Origin: Candidatus Pelagibacter sp. TMED118 | Lineage (GTDB): Bacteria > Pseudomonadota > Alphaproteobacteria > Pelagibacterales > Pelagibacteraceae | Direction: 5' to 3' | Assembly: GCA_002170205.2 (NCBI GenBank) | Contig: NHFT02000001.1 | Span: 125,691 to 132,735, forward strand | Length of the DNA stretch: 7,045 bases | Part shown: positions 1-6,623 of the stretch, in pieces | How positions within the stretch are numbered: position 1 is the first letter of the stretch | How the letters are laid out: every line of letters starts with the position of its first letter | Notes under the pieces: model-generated | What the model saw: only the letters and a program-made list of their open reading frames with translations | The model's database searches: none | Told to the model about the DNA's origin: nothing | Program-made: the position numbers and the translations under genes

Positions 1-557
1 TTTACAAATGAAAGAAATGATTTGAAATTTAAATCTATAGAAACTGAAAAAAGAAACAATAAAATAAGAATTAATATATAATAGGTTAATTTATACTCTT
101 CAAAAAAGAGGCTTGATAATTGACTGTTAGCAAAATATTTCCCAACAAAACCTCCATTACCATTAATATTAAGCCAAAAAGATTCCTGATAAAAGATAGA
201 AAAAAAAATTGTACCAATTGATACGTAAAGAACAGTAAAAAAAAGTCCACTAATAACAGATATTAAATTTTTAGTTCTTATTATGTTAATACCTTTAAAA
301 AAAAATGTTACTGGTATGAGAAACGATATTAACCCGAATGACTGAATAAAAAAGTCAGATACGTAACTTCCATTAAAACCTAGAATATTATTTATTTCAT
401 TATTTCCGGTATTAATAAAATTAGGATCTTCTGGAGAATATGTTAAAAAAGATGCCATTAGCAAAATGGACAAAGTGGACAAAATGATACCAAACAACTC
501 AATTAACCTTTTTATAAAGAAATCGTTAATTTTTGTTATATAACTTTTTATATTCAT
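1..557 (-). CDS. ftsK: DNA translocase FtsK, N-terminal membrane domain (partial, runs off left edge)
   Basis: The reverse strand is open from an ATG at 557 to the window edge, giving 185 codons with no stop. The translation is hydrophobic, with about four likely membrane spans (near residues 19-40, 72-90, 98-120 and 159-175). Just after the first span is TYSPEDPNF (39-47), matching the SYSPxDPSF-type signature of the FtsK 4TM domain. The following G-F-N-G-S-Y-V-S-D-F and the aromatic-rich periplasmic loop between spans 3 and 4 (QESFWLNINGNGGFVG) also fit. FtsK anchors at the division septum and its missing C-terminal motor pumps the chromosome terminus apart. Only the membrane domain is visible; linker, RecA-like motor and gamma domain lie outside. 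The start is the first ATG, 60 bases from the divergent hydroxylase gene. It was not picked up as an open frame because it lacks a stop in the window. Recognition rests on the motif plus topology, so moderately high confidence. Confidence 0.82.
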   Translation of the reverse strand, partial: MNIKSYITKINDFFIKRLIELFGIILSTLSILLMASFLTYSPEDPNFINTGNNEINNILGFNGSYVSDFFIQSFGLISFLIPVTFFFKGINIIRTKNLISVISGLFFTVLYVSIGTIFFSIFYQESFWLNINGNGGFVGKYFANSQLSSLFFEEYKLTYYILILILLFLFSVSIDLNFKSFLSFV

Positions 558-617
558 ATATTCGACTCAGATTTGTCACTTTGTATCATTTAATTTTTCC
601 TGATAAAATTATTTTTT
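558..617. promoter_or_regulatory. divergent promoter region between ftsK and the UbiH-family gene
   Basis: These 60 bases are the only space between two divergently transcribed genes, so both promoters probably lie here or just inside the coding ends. Rightward, TTGTCA at 573-578 is a possible -35, but I see no well-spaced TATAAT behind it; the best AT match (GATAAA, 602-607) is too far away. No Shine-Dalgarno sequence is evident before the ATG at 618. The assignment is by position, not by strong motifs. Confidence 0.35.
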
Positions 618-1697
618 ATGAATATATCTATTGTAGGAAACAGTCTACCTGCGCTTGTTTTAGCAAAAAAAATATCTGAAAAGAAAATAAAATTAAACCT
701 TTATTACCAAAAAAATCTTGATATTAGTAAATCTACTAGAACCATAGGTATTACAGAGGAAAACATTAATTTTCTAAAAAAAAGTTTTCCAGAATTACTT
801 AAATATGGTTTTCCGATTAAAAGTATAAGTATATACGACGAAAAAAACCTCAAAAAAGAAATATTAAATTTCCACTCTAAAAGTATTAATCAGTTTTATA
901 TGTTTAAAAGTTCAGATATTAAAAAGGTAATACAAAAAAATATTAGACAAACTAAATCTATAAAATTTTTAAAAAGGAATTTAAAAAAAATTTACTCTGA
1001 TTCTTTTTTAAATAAAAACGATCTAATAATTGATACTTTTCTAAATAATAATACAGCAAAAAAATTTTTTTTTAAAAAAATAAAAAAAAATTATTTAAGT
1101 AAAGCTTACACGACAATTATAAAACACGAAAAAATTACTAATAATAATGCAATTCAAATTTTTACAAAATTTGGTCCTTTAGCTTTTTTACCAATTTCGA
1201 ATTCAGAAACCTCTGTAGTTTTTTCCTCCAATAAAACTAATATGGAACTCAAAAATCTAAAAGCTTTTGTAATCAAATATAACAATAAATATAAAAAATT
1301 GAAATTTGAAGACTTTGAAAGCTCTGATCTAAGTATGTCACTATTAAAAAACTATTACCATCAGAATATAATAGCTTTTGGAGATAAAATTCATAAAATT
1401 CATCCGCTTGCAGGACAAGGTTTTAATATGTGCCTAAGAGACACGAAGGAATTAATGAATATTATTAATGAGAAAATCGATTTAGGGTTGCCAATTAATT
1501 ACGAAATTGCAAAAAAATTTGAGCATAAAGTTAAATCTAAAAACTTAATTTTTGCAAGCAGCTTAGATTTTATCTTAGAATTTTTCTTTTTAGAAAATAA
1601 GTTACCTGCTAAAATTACTAATAGGTTTTTTAGCTTGTTGCAAAAAAGTAAATTTATTAAAAACTACAGTTCTAGGATTGCTAATAAAGGCTTATAA
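618..1697 (+). CDS. UbiH/COQ6-family FAD-dependent monooxygenase (probable ubiquinone-ring hydroxylase)
   Basis: This 359-residue protein has the three signatures of aromatic-ring flavoprotein hydroxylases of ubiquinone synthesis. First is an N-terminal Rossmann strand with a degenerate dinucleotide loop (IVGNSLPA, 5-12; the family norm is GxGxxG). Second is R41-T42 in the RTxAL-like position. Third is the FAD-ribityl motif G255-D256 ... H262-P-L-A-G-Q-G-F-N (to 270) with D275 downstream. FGPLAFLPI (185-192) matches the family's GPxALLP segment over the substrate pocket. Members hydroxylate polyprenyl-phenol intermediates using O2, NAD(P)H and FAD, at the inner membrane. At 359 residues it is slightly shorter than the usual 390-410. 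It diverges from ftsK and meets the LON-domain gene tail to tail with one base between stops. Which ring position it hydroxylates (UbiH, UbiF or UbiI-like) cannot be told, so no symbol is given. Confidence 0.88.
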   Translation: MNISIVGNSLPALVLAKKISEKKIKLNLYYQKNLDISKSTRTIGITEENINFLKKSFPELLKYGFPIKSISIYDEKNLKKEILNFHSKSINQFYMFKSSDIKKVIQKNIRQTKSIKFLKRNLKKIYSDSFLNKNDLIIDTFLNNNTAKKFFFKKIKKNYLSKAYTTIIKHEKITNNNAIQIFTKFGPLAFLPISNSETSVVFSSNKTNMELKNLKAFVIKYNNKYKKLKFEDFESSDLSMSLLKNYYHQNIIAFGDKIHKIHPLAGQGFNMCLRDTKELMNIINEKIDLGLPINYEIAKKFEHKVKSKNLIFASSLDFILEFFFLENKLPAKITNRFFSLLQKSKFIKNYSSRIANKGL

Positions 1698-1698
1698 A

Positions 1699-2349
1699 TT
1701 ACTGTAAAGTTGTGTTACTAAAGTTATCAATCACGTAAGTATTAAGAATCTCCTCCAATTTTTTTTTTCTATCTTTTAAATCAATAGTTTCTAAAAGAAT
1801 TTGTTTTTCTTCTAATGAAAACGGCGAAGCCATTGATAAAGTATTAATGGTTTGATCAAGACTCTGCTTCTCTATCTCTTTCCAATTAATAGAATATCCT
1901 TGTTTTTCAAATAATAATTTTAAATTTTTGAAAATAGTTTGTAAATCATTCGAATTCATTTGTTGATTATCTGCTTCATGATCCTTACTAAATTTTTTAT
2001 AGTTTACATTGCAACTTCTATAAAGTTTATCTTTATTCACTTCATTTATAATTTCAAACCTTTGAATCCCGTTTAATATAATGAGATATCTTCCATCCTC
2101 TGTCTCATTAAAACTTGTAATTTTTCCTAAACAACCAACAGAGTATAGGTCAGGTTTTTCTTTGGATGCTTTATTTTTAGGTTGCACCATACCAATACAT
2201 CTATGTGAACTCATAGAGTCGTCTATCATTTGAATATACCTTGGTTCAAAGATGTTAAGAGGAACTGTGCTGGATGGGAAAATAATAAAATTTGACAAAG
2301 GAAATAAAGGAATTTCCAAAGGTAGTACATCTTTTTTTTTTATATTCAT
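1699..2349 (-). CDS. stand-alone LON substrate-binding-domain protein
   Basis: The 216-residue product matches the LON N-terminal domain and nothing else: LPLEIPLFPL (9-18), then the signature IFEPRY (33-38), CIGMVQP (51-57), VGCLGKI (71-77) and DGRYLIILNGIQRF (85-98), followed by a mostly helical C-terminal part rich in Glu, Lys and Leu. There is no AAA+ or Ser-Lys protease domain, so it is not the Lon protease itself. Small proteins of this kind are widespread in alphaproteobacteria; their role is poorly defined and thought to involve binding unfolded or client proteins. I start it at the ATG at 2349 (MNIKKKD) rather than an in-frame TTG at 2364, which adds only MLLLN. A ten-base A run covers codons 3-6. 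It ends one base from the stop of the convergent hydroxylase gene and begins 21 bases after the sulfotransferase stop, so it may be co-transcribed with the island genes upstream. Confidence 0.87.
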   Translation of the reverse strand: MNIKKKDVLPLEIPLFPLSNFIIFPSSTVPLNIFEPRYIQMIDDSMSSHRCIGMVQPKNKASKEKPDLYSVGCLGKITSFNETEDGRYLIILNGIQRFEIINEVNKDKLYRSCNVNYKKFSKDHEADNQQMNSNDLQTIFKNLKLLFEKQGYSINWKEIEKQSLDQTINTLSMASPFSLEEKQILLETIDLKDRKKKLEEILNTYVIDNFSNTTLQ

Positions 2350-2370
2350 ATTTAATAATAACAAATTAAA

Positions 2371-3201
2371 TTAATATTTAAAATACTTTATATCGTCTAA
2401 AAAAACTTTATTAGATTTTTCTTTTATGTCAGTTGGTAATATGTTTCTCCAATTATTATTTTTACCTAGATTGAAAAAATTCAATTTTTTATTTGAATTT
2501 GAAAATACATTTTCGTGAAATTTTCCATCTTTCTCCTTTTTTTGTAAATTTAAAAAACTCGTAGTTTCTAATGCTTTCTCGAACTTGTTGTCATTGATAT
2601 TCTTTTCAAGACCAGTTAATAAATTAATGAATTTAATTAATTTTTTAAATTCGTTTTCACCATCGATTAGTAAATTTTCATATTTAATTACTATTTTTTT
2701 AAAAGGGTTGTTAGATAACCAAGTTTTATAATGATTTGACCAAGATGAAATAAAATCAACAGAATTATAATTTTCAGTTTTTTTATTATACAAAATTGTG
2801 TCTTCTTTCATCATAAATTCTAATGCTTCATTATAAGAAGTATCTGTATGATAACTAAAAGATGTCAGTACATTTCTCGGATCTCGAACGATATATATTA
2901 CACCTTTAGTAAAACGTGTAGTCGTGAACTTGTGACCATTAATTGACATTAAACAATTATGAGTTTTTAAAAAAGTAATATCTTTGTTTTTTAAGATCTG
3001 TTCTTGTACAGGTTTCCAAAACTTAATTATTTCACCAGGATCGTCGAGTCTATGTTTTATAAAATCTTCACTTGGAAATTTTTTAAAATTTTCAAGAAGA
3101 TCAAATTCAAACGATCCGTCCTCGGTAAAATAATATGCTGATAAAAATGATCGAACCCATGTATTACCACTTTTTGGATATGAAGCTAGCCATATGATCA
3201 T
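2371..3201 (-). CDS. PAPS-dependent sulfotransferase
   Basis: This 276-residue protein has the full cytosolic-type sulfotransferase pattern. The 5'-phosphosulfate loop is PKSGNTW (9-15), immediately after the first beta strand. FLKTH (77-81) holds the likely catalytic-base histidine. The 3'-phosphate site is VRDPRNV (105-111) with S114 downstream. KYENL (173-177) matches the conserved (R/K)YEDL segment, and the C-terminal G-K-N-N-N-W-R-N (246-253) is the equivalent of the RKGxxGDWKN PAP-binding stretch. It should transfer sulfate from PAPS to a hydroxyl, most likely on a sugar given the neighbours. There is no signal peptide or membrane anchor, so it would act in the cytoplasm before export. 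The ATG at 3201 is chosen because the core motif starts eight residues later; no clear ribosome binding site precedes it. It lies 45 bases downstream of the DUF6165 gene on the same strand. Confidence 0.9.
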   Translation of the reverse strand: MIIWLASYPKSGNTWVRSFLSAYYFTEDGSFEFDLLENFKKFPSEDFIKHRLDDPGEIIKFWKPVQEQILKNKDITFLKTHNCLMSINGHKFTTTRFTKGVIYIVRDPRNVLTSFSYHTDTSYNEALEFMMKEDTILYNKKTENYNSVDFISSWSNHYKTWLSNNPFKKIVIKYENLLIDGENEFKKLIKFINLLTGLEKNINDNKFEKALETTSFLNLQKKEKDGKFHENVFSNSNKKLNFFNLGKNNNWRNILPTDIKEKSNKVFLDDIKYFKY

Positions 3202-3246
3202 AGAAAGAAAATAAAATTAATATAAAAAATTTTTAAAATCATATTT

Positions 3247-3636
3247 TTAATATTTTGAATAACTCTTTACCTCAACAATATTTGATCCAAAATATTTATT
3301 TATTTTTAATTTAATTTTGGATCTTTTATCGTTATTAATATAAACTTTTCTCGCCAAGTCTATAAATTCATTACCAAAATTTTTAATCTTTTCTTTTTTT
3401 CTTATATTGTCCTCTATATTCCACAAACTTAGGTTTACTTTTAACAGTAATTTTTGATAATTTCTGATCTTTTTATTTATCTTTAAGTTTTTTTTTAAAT
3501 AACTATTGAGGATATTCATCTCATTCTTTATCAATTTATTTTTATTCTTATTTTTAATTTTACTCATTTTTATACTTAGAATACTTATTTTATCTAATAA
3601 TTCTGCCACAGATATTTCAACTAATATTTTTTGCAT
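3247..3636 (-). CDS. DUF6165 family protein (function unknown)
   Basis: The 129-residue product opens with the family signature: ILVEISVAELLDKISIL (4-20), then IKMSKI (22-27), a lysine- and asparagine-rich helical middle, LWNIEDNIRKKE (71-82), FIDLARKVYINNDKRSKIKLKIN with a break near 103, and FGS...VKSYSKY at the end. This small, mostly helical family has no assigned biochemistry. I recall it among surface polysaccharide genes in marine bacteria, next to glycosyl- and sulfotransferases as here. I start at the ATG at 3636, because DUF6165 proteins begin within two or three residues of the 'ILVEI' strand. A longer in-frame start at 3690 would add 18 unrelated residues and overlap the divergent gene that begins at 3664. 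No signal peptide or membrane segment is visible, so it is probably cytoplasmic. It heads the minus-strand group with the sulfotransferase. Confidence 0.82.
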   Translation of the reverse strand: MQKILVEISVAELLDKISILSIKMSKIKNKNKNKLIKNEMNILNSYLKKNLKINKKIRNYQKLLLKVNLSLWNIEDNIRKKEKIKNFGNEFIDLARKVYINNDKRSKIKLKINKYFGSNIVEVKSYSKY

Positions 3637-3663
3637 ATTTATATGATATAGTTTAATCGGAAT
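3637..3663. promoter_or_regulatory. 27-base divergent gap, likely bidirectional promoter
   Basis: Only 27 bases separate the DUF6165 start from the divergent FkbM-like gene, so promoters for both directions must overlap here and probably use coding sequence for -35 contacts. TATGAT at 3642-3647 is a fair rightward -10 and would give a leader of about 10 bases. The same AT block read leftward offers TATCAT at 3645-3650 in a position too close to the ATG for a normal leader. No Shine-Dalgarno sequence precedes either start. Confidence 0.3.
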
Positions 3664-4539
3664 ATGGGAATCGGAAAAATAATTCAACAAAAAAAAAAGA
3701 TCTTATTAAGTAGAATTTATGAAGCTACCAAAAATCCATTACCAAAGTTATACGATTTCTTAGTATTTCAAGAGAAAAAAAAAAAATTTAAAAAAAGCCT
3801 AAATAGAAAAAAAAATTTAATTGATTTTAAATGTGAAAACCCAGATAAAATCAACTCATATGAATATAATATCAGTTCTCAAAATAATGAGGACGGTATT
3901 ATTGAATATATATTTTCGTTAGTTCCAAATGATAAATTTTTTTTCGAGATTGGTTTTGAGTATAATCAATCAAATACTCTAAACTTAATTAAAAACAAAT
4001 GGAATGGTATATTAGTAGATGCTAACAAAAATACTTGTGACCTAACTAAAGATCTACTAAAAATTTATTTCAAGAATTCTAAAATAAATATAATTAATAA
4101 ATACGTGAACAAAAAAAATATATCTGAATTGGTACAAAATATAAATATAGATTTTTTTTCTATTGATATTGATGGTGTCGACTATTGGGTTTTGAAAAAT
4201 ATAAATCTTAATAACATAAAAGTAGTATGTTTAGAATATAACCCTTTTTTAGGAAATGAATGTATTACGATCCCTTACTCAGAAAATTTTAAAAAAGATA
4301 ATGATCAGTATTTTGGTGCATCGCTCGATGCGTATTGTGAACTTCTAAAATCAAAACAATTCGAATTCATAGCCACAGACTCCTCTGGCACAAATGCTTT
4401 TTTTGTCAAAGAAGAGTATAAATCATTATTTGAGGTACTAGACCACAAAAAAAGTTACAAAAAATCAGGTTATTTTGACGAAAAAGAATTTGAACAAATT
4501 CAAAAAGAAACACTTAACAATGATTTTATAAAGTTATGA
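3664..4539 (+). CDS. FkbM-like methyltransferase-fold protein
   Basis: This 291-residue protein starts with a basic, Lys-rich N-terminus (residues 1-55) and continues into a domain with landmarks I associate with FkbM/Methyltransf_21-like proteins of polysaccharide clusters: SSQNNEDGIIEYIF (71-84), FFFEIG (92-97, strand 1 of the Rossmann-like fold), SNTLNLIKNKWNGILVDAN (103-121), DFFSIDIDGVDYWVLK (163-178), VVCLEYNP (187-194), YFGASLDAY (216-224) and GTNAFFV (242-248). FkbM enzymes O-methylate sugars or aglycones with S-adenosylmethionine. An oddity is the SAM loop, which reads EIGFEYNQSNT and lacks the second glycine usual after EIG/EFG, so catalytic activity is uncertain. The gene overlaps the next one by four bases (ATGA), implying translational coupling. 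It contains a ten-A tract at codons 9-12 and a twelve-A tract at 3775-3786. The fold assignment is fairly sure; the substrate is unknown. Confidence 0.72.
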   Translation: MGIGKIIQQKKKILLSRIYEATKNPLPKLYDFLVFQEKKKKFKKSLNRKKNLIDFKCENPDKINSYEYNISSQNNEDGIIEYIFSLVPNDKFFFEIGFEYNQSNTLNLIKNKWNGILVDANKNTCDLTKDLLKIYFKNSKINIINKYVNKKNISELVQNINIDFFSIDIDGVDYWVLKNINLNNIKVVCLEYNPFLGNECITIPYSENFKKDNDQYFGASLDAYCELLKSKQFEFIATDSSGTNAFFVKEEYKSLFEVLDHKKSYKKSGYFDEKEFEQIQKETLNNDFIKL

Positions 4540-5294
4540 AATATTATGTACATCAGCATTTAGGTCTAGGAGATATGATATTATGTAATGGTTTGATAAG
4601 ACATTTAATATCTCTCAAACCCTATAGTAAATTCTATTTATTTTGTAAAAATTCACATTTAAAATCAATTAAATTTATGTACAGAGATATTAAAAATATA
4701 TCTCTTATAGGGGTTAGGAATAATTCCAAAGGTGAAATTGCTGATGTAAAAAATCATATAGCAAAAATTAGAAGCAATTTTGAACTAATTAAAATCGGTC
4801 ACGAATTTTACCATACCACTAATTCATTGAATATAGATAAAGAAAATCCTTGGCCATGTGATGTAGTTTTTTATAAACAATTTGAAATACCATTTAGTTA
4901 TAGATTTAAAAAATCTTATTGGAAAAGAGATATTACAAGAGAGAAAAAAGTTTATAAAAATATTGTTGGAAAAAAAAAAAACTATATATTTATCCATGAC
5001 GATCCAAGCAGAAATATTTTTATATCGGATAAGTTAATAAAAAAAAAATATCATATTGTTAGAAACAACTATAAGTATTCAATCTTTGATTATGCTATGA
5101 TTCTAGAAAAAGCAAAAGAAATTCATTTAATAGAAAGTTCATTTAGACAAATTGTTGAGACACTAAATACAAAAAATATTAAATTATTTTTATATAAAAA
5201 CAGGCCGGGCGATCATTCTATTAGTCTATATAATAAAAAACTTAAAAAATGGGTGGGTACTCAAAAAAAATGGAAAGTTGTTTCGTACAAGTAA
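4536..5294 (+). CDS. glycosyltransferase-like protein (GT-B / heptosyltransferase-like)
   Basis: The 252-residue product begins YYVHQHLGLGDMILCNGLIRHL (3-24, with G10, G12 and D13). This resembles the GxGDxLxxxPxxxxL opening of ADP-heptose-type (GT9-like) transferases. The second half has a strand plus loop IFIHDDPSRN (151-160) in place of the usual HPGxs segment. It then has IFDYAMILEKAKEIHLIESSF (183-203, in parts), which corresponds to the helix-strand-Ser region where GT-B enzymes bind the sugar nucleotide. It would therefore act in the cytoplasm on a surface-glycan intermediate, or be a non-catalytic relative; it is shorter than typical GT9 enzymes (about 330-350 residues). The start codon lies inside the stop of the FkbM-like gene (ATGA, 4536-4539). 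A twelve-base A tract (4970-4981) encodes Lys-Lys-Lys. The family call is from motif shape only, so moderate; the gene itself is secure. Confidence 0.62.
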   Translation: MKYYVHQHLGLGDMILCNGLIRHLISLKPYSKFYLFCKNSHLKSIKFMYRDIKNISLIGVRNNSKGEIADVKNHIAKIRSNFELIKIGHEFYHTTNSLNIDKENPWPCDVVFYKQFEIPFSYRFKKSYWKRDITREKKVYKNIVGKKKNYIFIHDDPSRNIFISDKLIKKKYHIVRNNYKYSIFDYAMILEKAKEIHLIESSFRQIVETLNTKNIKLFLYKNRPGDHSISLYNKKLKKWVGTQKKWKVVSYK

Positions 5295-5342
5295 ATAATG
5301 GTATTTTGTGCGTAAATTAAATATATATATTGTTTTAATACT

Positions 5343-6563
5343 ATGAAAATAAATCAATGTAGATCTTGTAAGAAAAAAAATTTGCTTAAAGCATTCAATC
5401 TTGGAAAACAATCTTACACTGGAGTATTTTTAAATAAAAAAAATGATAAAGTGAGCAAAGGCAACCTTTCTCTAGTCTTGTGTGATAATTGTAAACTGCT
5501 TCAATTAGATAACTCTTTTAATCCACAGGAGATGTATGGAGATAATTATGGATATATGTCATCTTTAAATAAATCAATGTTTATTCACCTAAAAAATAAA
5601 GTAAATAAACTTAAACAAAAGTACGATTTGAAAAGAGACGATAGTATAATTGATATCGGAAGTAATGATGGTACTTTTTTGTCATTTTTTGAGAGAAAAT
5701 ACAACTTGCTTGCAGTTGATCCAACTATAAAAAAATTTTCAAGGTTATATAGACAAGATATTAAAATAGTTCCAGATTTCTTTTCTCGTGACGCTGTCAA
5801 ACCATTTTTAAAAAAAAATGCAAAAATAATTACCTCTATTGCAATGTTTTATGATTTACCAGATCCAATTAAATTTGTTGAGGATGTTCACGATTGTCTA
5901 GATAAAGATGGTATATGGCATTTTGAGCAGAGTTATATGCCATCAATGATAAAAAATTTTTCTTATGATACCATTTGTCATGAACATATCGAGTATTATT
6001 CGTTGAGATCACTTAAATATATTTTAGACCAGGTAAATTTTAAAATAATAGACTTAGAATTTAATGATATTAACGGAGGAAGTTTTGCAATTACTGTAGC
6101 GAAAAAGGGCTCTAAATTTTCAGAAAATAAAAAAATTGTAAACTGGTTATTAAAAAAAGAATATGATTTTAAATATAATGAAATTAAAACATTTAAGAAC
6201 TTTTTTGTAAATTGTCAGAAACAAAAAAAACTACTAATTGATTTGCTGCGAAATCTTAAAGATATGAAAAAAAAAGTTTATGGATATGGTGCATCTACTA
6301 AAGGAAATGTAATATTACAATATTGTGGTATTGATAATAATTTGTTGAGATATATTGGCGAGGTAAATAAATTTAAATTTAATAAATTTACCCCAGGTTC
6401 TAAAATTAAAATTATTTCTGAAAAAGAATTAAAAAAACATAAACCAGATTATTTGCTCGTATTACCTTGGCATTTTAAAAACTTCATTTTAAAAAAAGAA
6501 AATAAATTTTTAAGAAACGGGGGAAAATTTATTTTCCCCCTGCCTGATATTGAAATCATTTAA
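5343..6563 (+). CDS. zinc-binding SAM-dependent sugar C-methyltransferase (three-domain type)
   Basis: The 406-residue protein has all three parts of the TylC3/EvaC/TcaB9-type family. An N-terminal zinc knuckle has Cys6, Cys9, Cys47 and Cys50. The central methyltransferase domain has SAM motif I IDIGSNDGTF (103-112), the acidic strand end AVDP (124-127), and the catalytic segment YDTICHEHIEYYS (208-220; H213, E214, H215). The C-terminal Methyltransf_14 domain has VYGYGASTKGN (312-322), a PGSKIKI segment (351-357) and LLVLPWHFKNFI (371-382). Characterised relatives methylate C3 of NDP-4-keto-6-deoxyhexoses to make branched sugars; here the likely destination is a surface glycan. Length is normal for the family. 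It starts 48 bases after the glycosyltransferase-like gene with no obvious ribosome binding site and is probably in the same operon. A perfect 10-base inverted repeat lies in its last codons (6519-6540). Sugar and carbon position are not determinable. Confidence 0.92.
   Translation: MKINQCRSCKKKNLLKAFNLGKQSYTGVFLNKKNDKVSKGNLSLVLCDNCKLLQLDNSFNPQEMYGDNYGYMSSLNKSMFIHLKNKVNKLKQKYDLKRDDSIIDIGSNDGTFLSFFERKYNLLAVDPTIKKFSRLYRQDIKIVPDFFSRDAVKPFLKKNAKIITSIAMFYDLPDPIKFVEDVHDCLDKDGIWHFEQSYMPSMIKNFSYDTICHEHIEYYSLRSLKYILDQVNFKIIDLEFNDINGGSFAITVAKKGSKFSENKKIVNWLLKKEYDFKYNEIKTFKNFFVNCQKQKKLLIDLLRNLKDMKKKVYGYGASTKGNVILQYCGIDNNLLRYIGEVNKFKFNKFTPGSKIKIISEKELKKHKPDYLLVLPWHFKNFILKKENKFLRNGGKFIFPLPDIEII
6519..6540. 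repeat. perfect inverted repeat (hairpin) inside the 3' end of the C-methyltransferase gene
   Basis: GGGGGAAAAT at 6519-6528 is the exact reverse complement of ATTTTCCCCC at 6531-6540, with two bases between. As RNA it would fold as a 9-base stem with a four-base loop whose base is five G-C pairs. It encodes the GGKFIFPL stretch just before the stop. It is not followed at once by a T run, so it is not a classical intrinsic terminator, though a T6 tract comes about 45 bases on. Confidence 0.75.
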
Positions 6564-6581
6564 TAGAAAAAATTTTAAAAC

Positions 6582-6609
6582 TTGTTTTTTATTCGACAAT
6601 AATTATAAT
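6582..6609 (+). promoter_or_regulatory. promoter for the tRNA-Gly remnant
   Basis: A perfect -10 box TATAAT is at 6604-6609, with TTGTTT (6582-6587) 16 bases upstream as a weak -35. A start near 6616 would place the tRNA 5' end (6624) a few bases into the transcript, as expected for a tRNA precursor. The -10 and its distance to the tRNA are persuasive; the -35 is weak and the background is AT-rich. Confidence 0.5.
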
Positions 6610-6623
6610 AAACTTAATTTTAA

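Noticed and set aside
1699..2349. Truncated Lon protease gene
   Set aside because: There is a proper stop, the length (216 residues) matches stand-alone LON-domain proteins, and neither flank contains AAA+ or protease sequence, so it is a complete gene of the short family.
3637..3690. Longer start for the DUF6165 gene at 3690
   Set aside because: The extra 18 residues are outside the family's normal N-terminus and would overlap the divergent gene starting at 3664. The ATG at 3636 sits directly before the conserved first strand.
5226..5411. 61-codon open frame on the minus strand
   Set aside because: It overlaps the end of the glycosyltransferase-like gene and the start of the C-methyltransferase gene, both with recognisable motifs. 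Its translation is low-complexity Phe/Ile and matches nothing known to me.
5585..5800. 71-codon open frame on the minus strand
   Set aside because: It lies wholly inside the C-methyltransferase domain, antisense to the SAM-binding motif, and has no start context or family features.
6564..6603. Intrinsic terminator after the C-methyltransferase gene
   Set aside because: AAAAC-TT-GTTTT followed by Ts can be drawn as a stem, but it is short and purely AT-based. The stronger hairpin (6519-6540) lies within the gene and lacks an adjacent T run.
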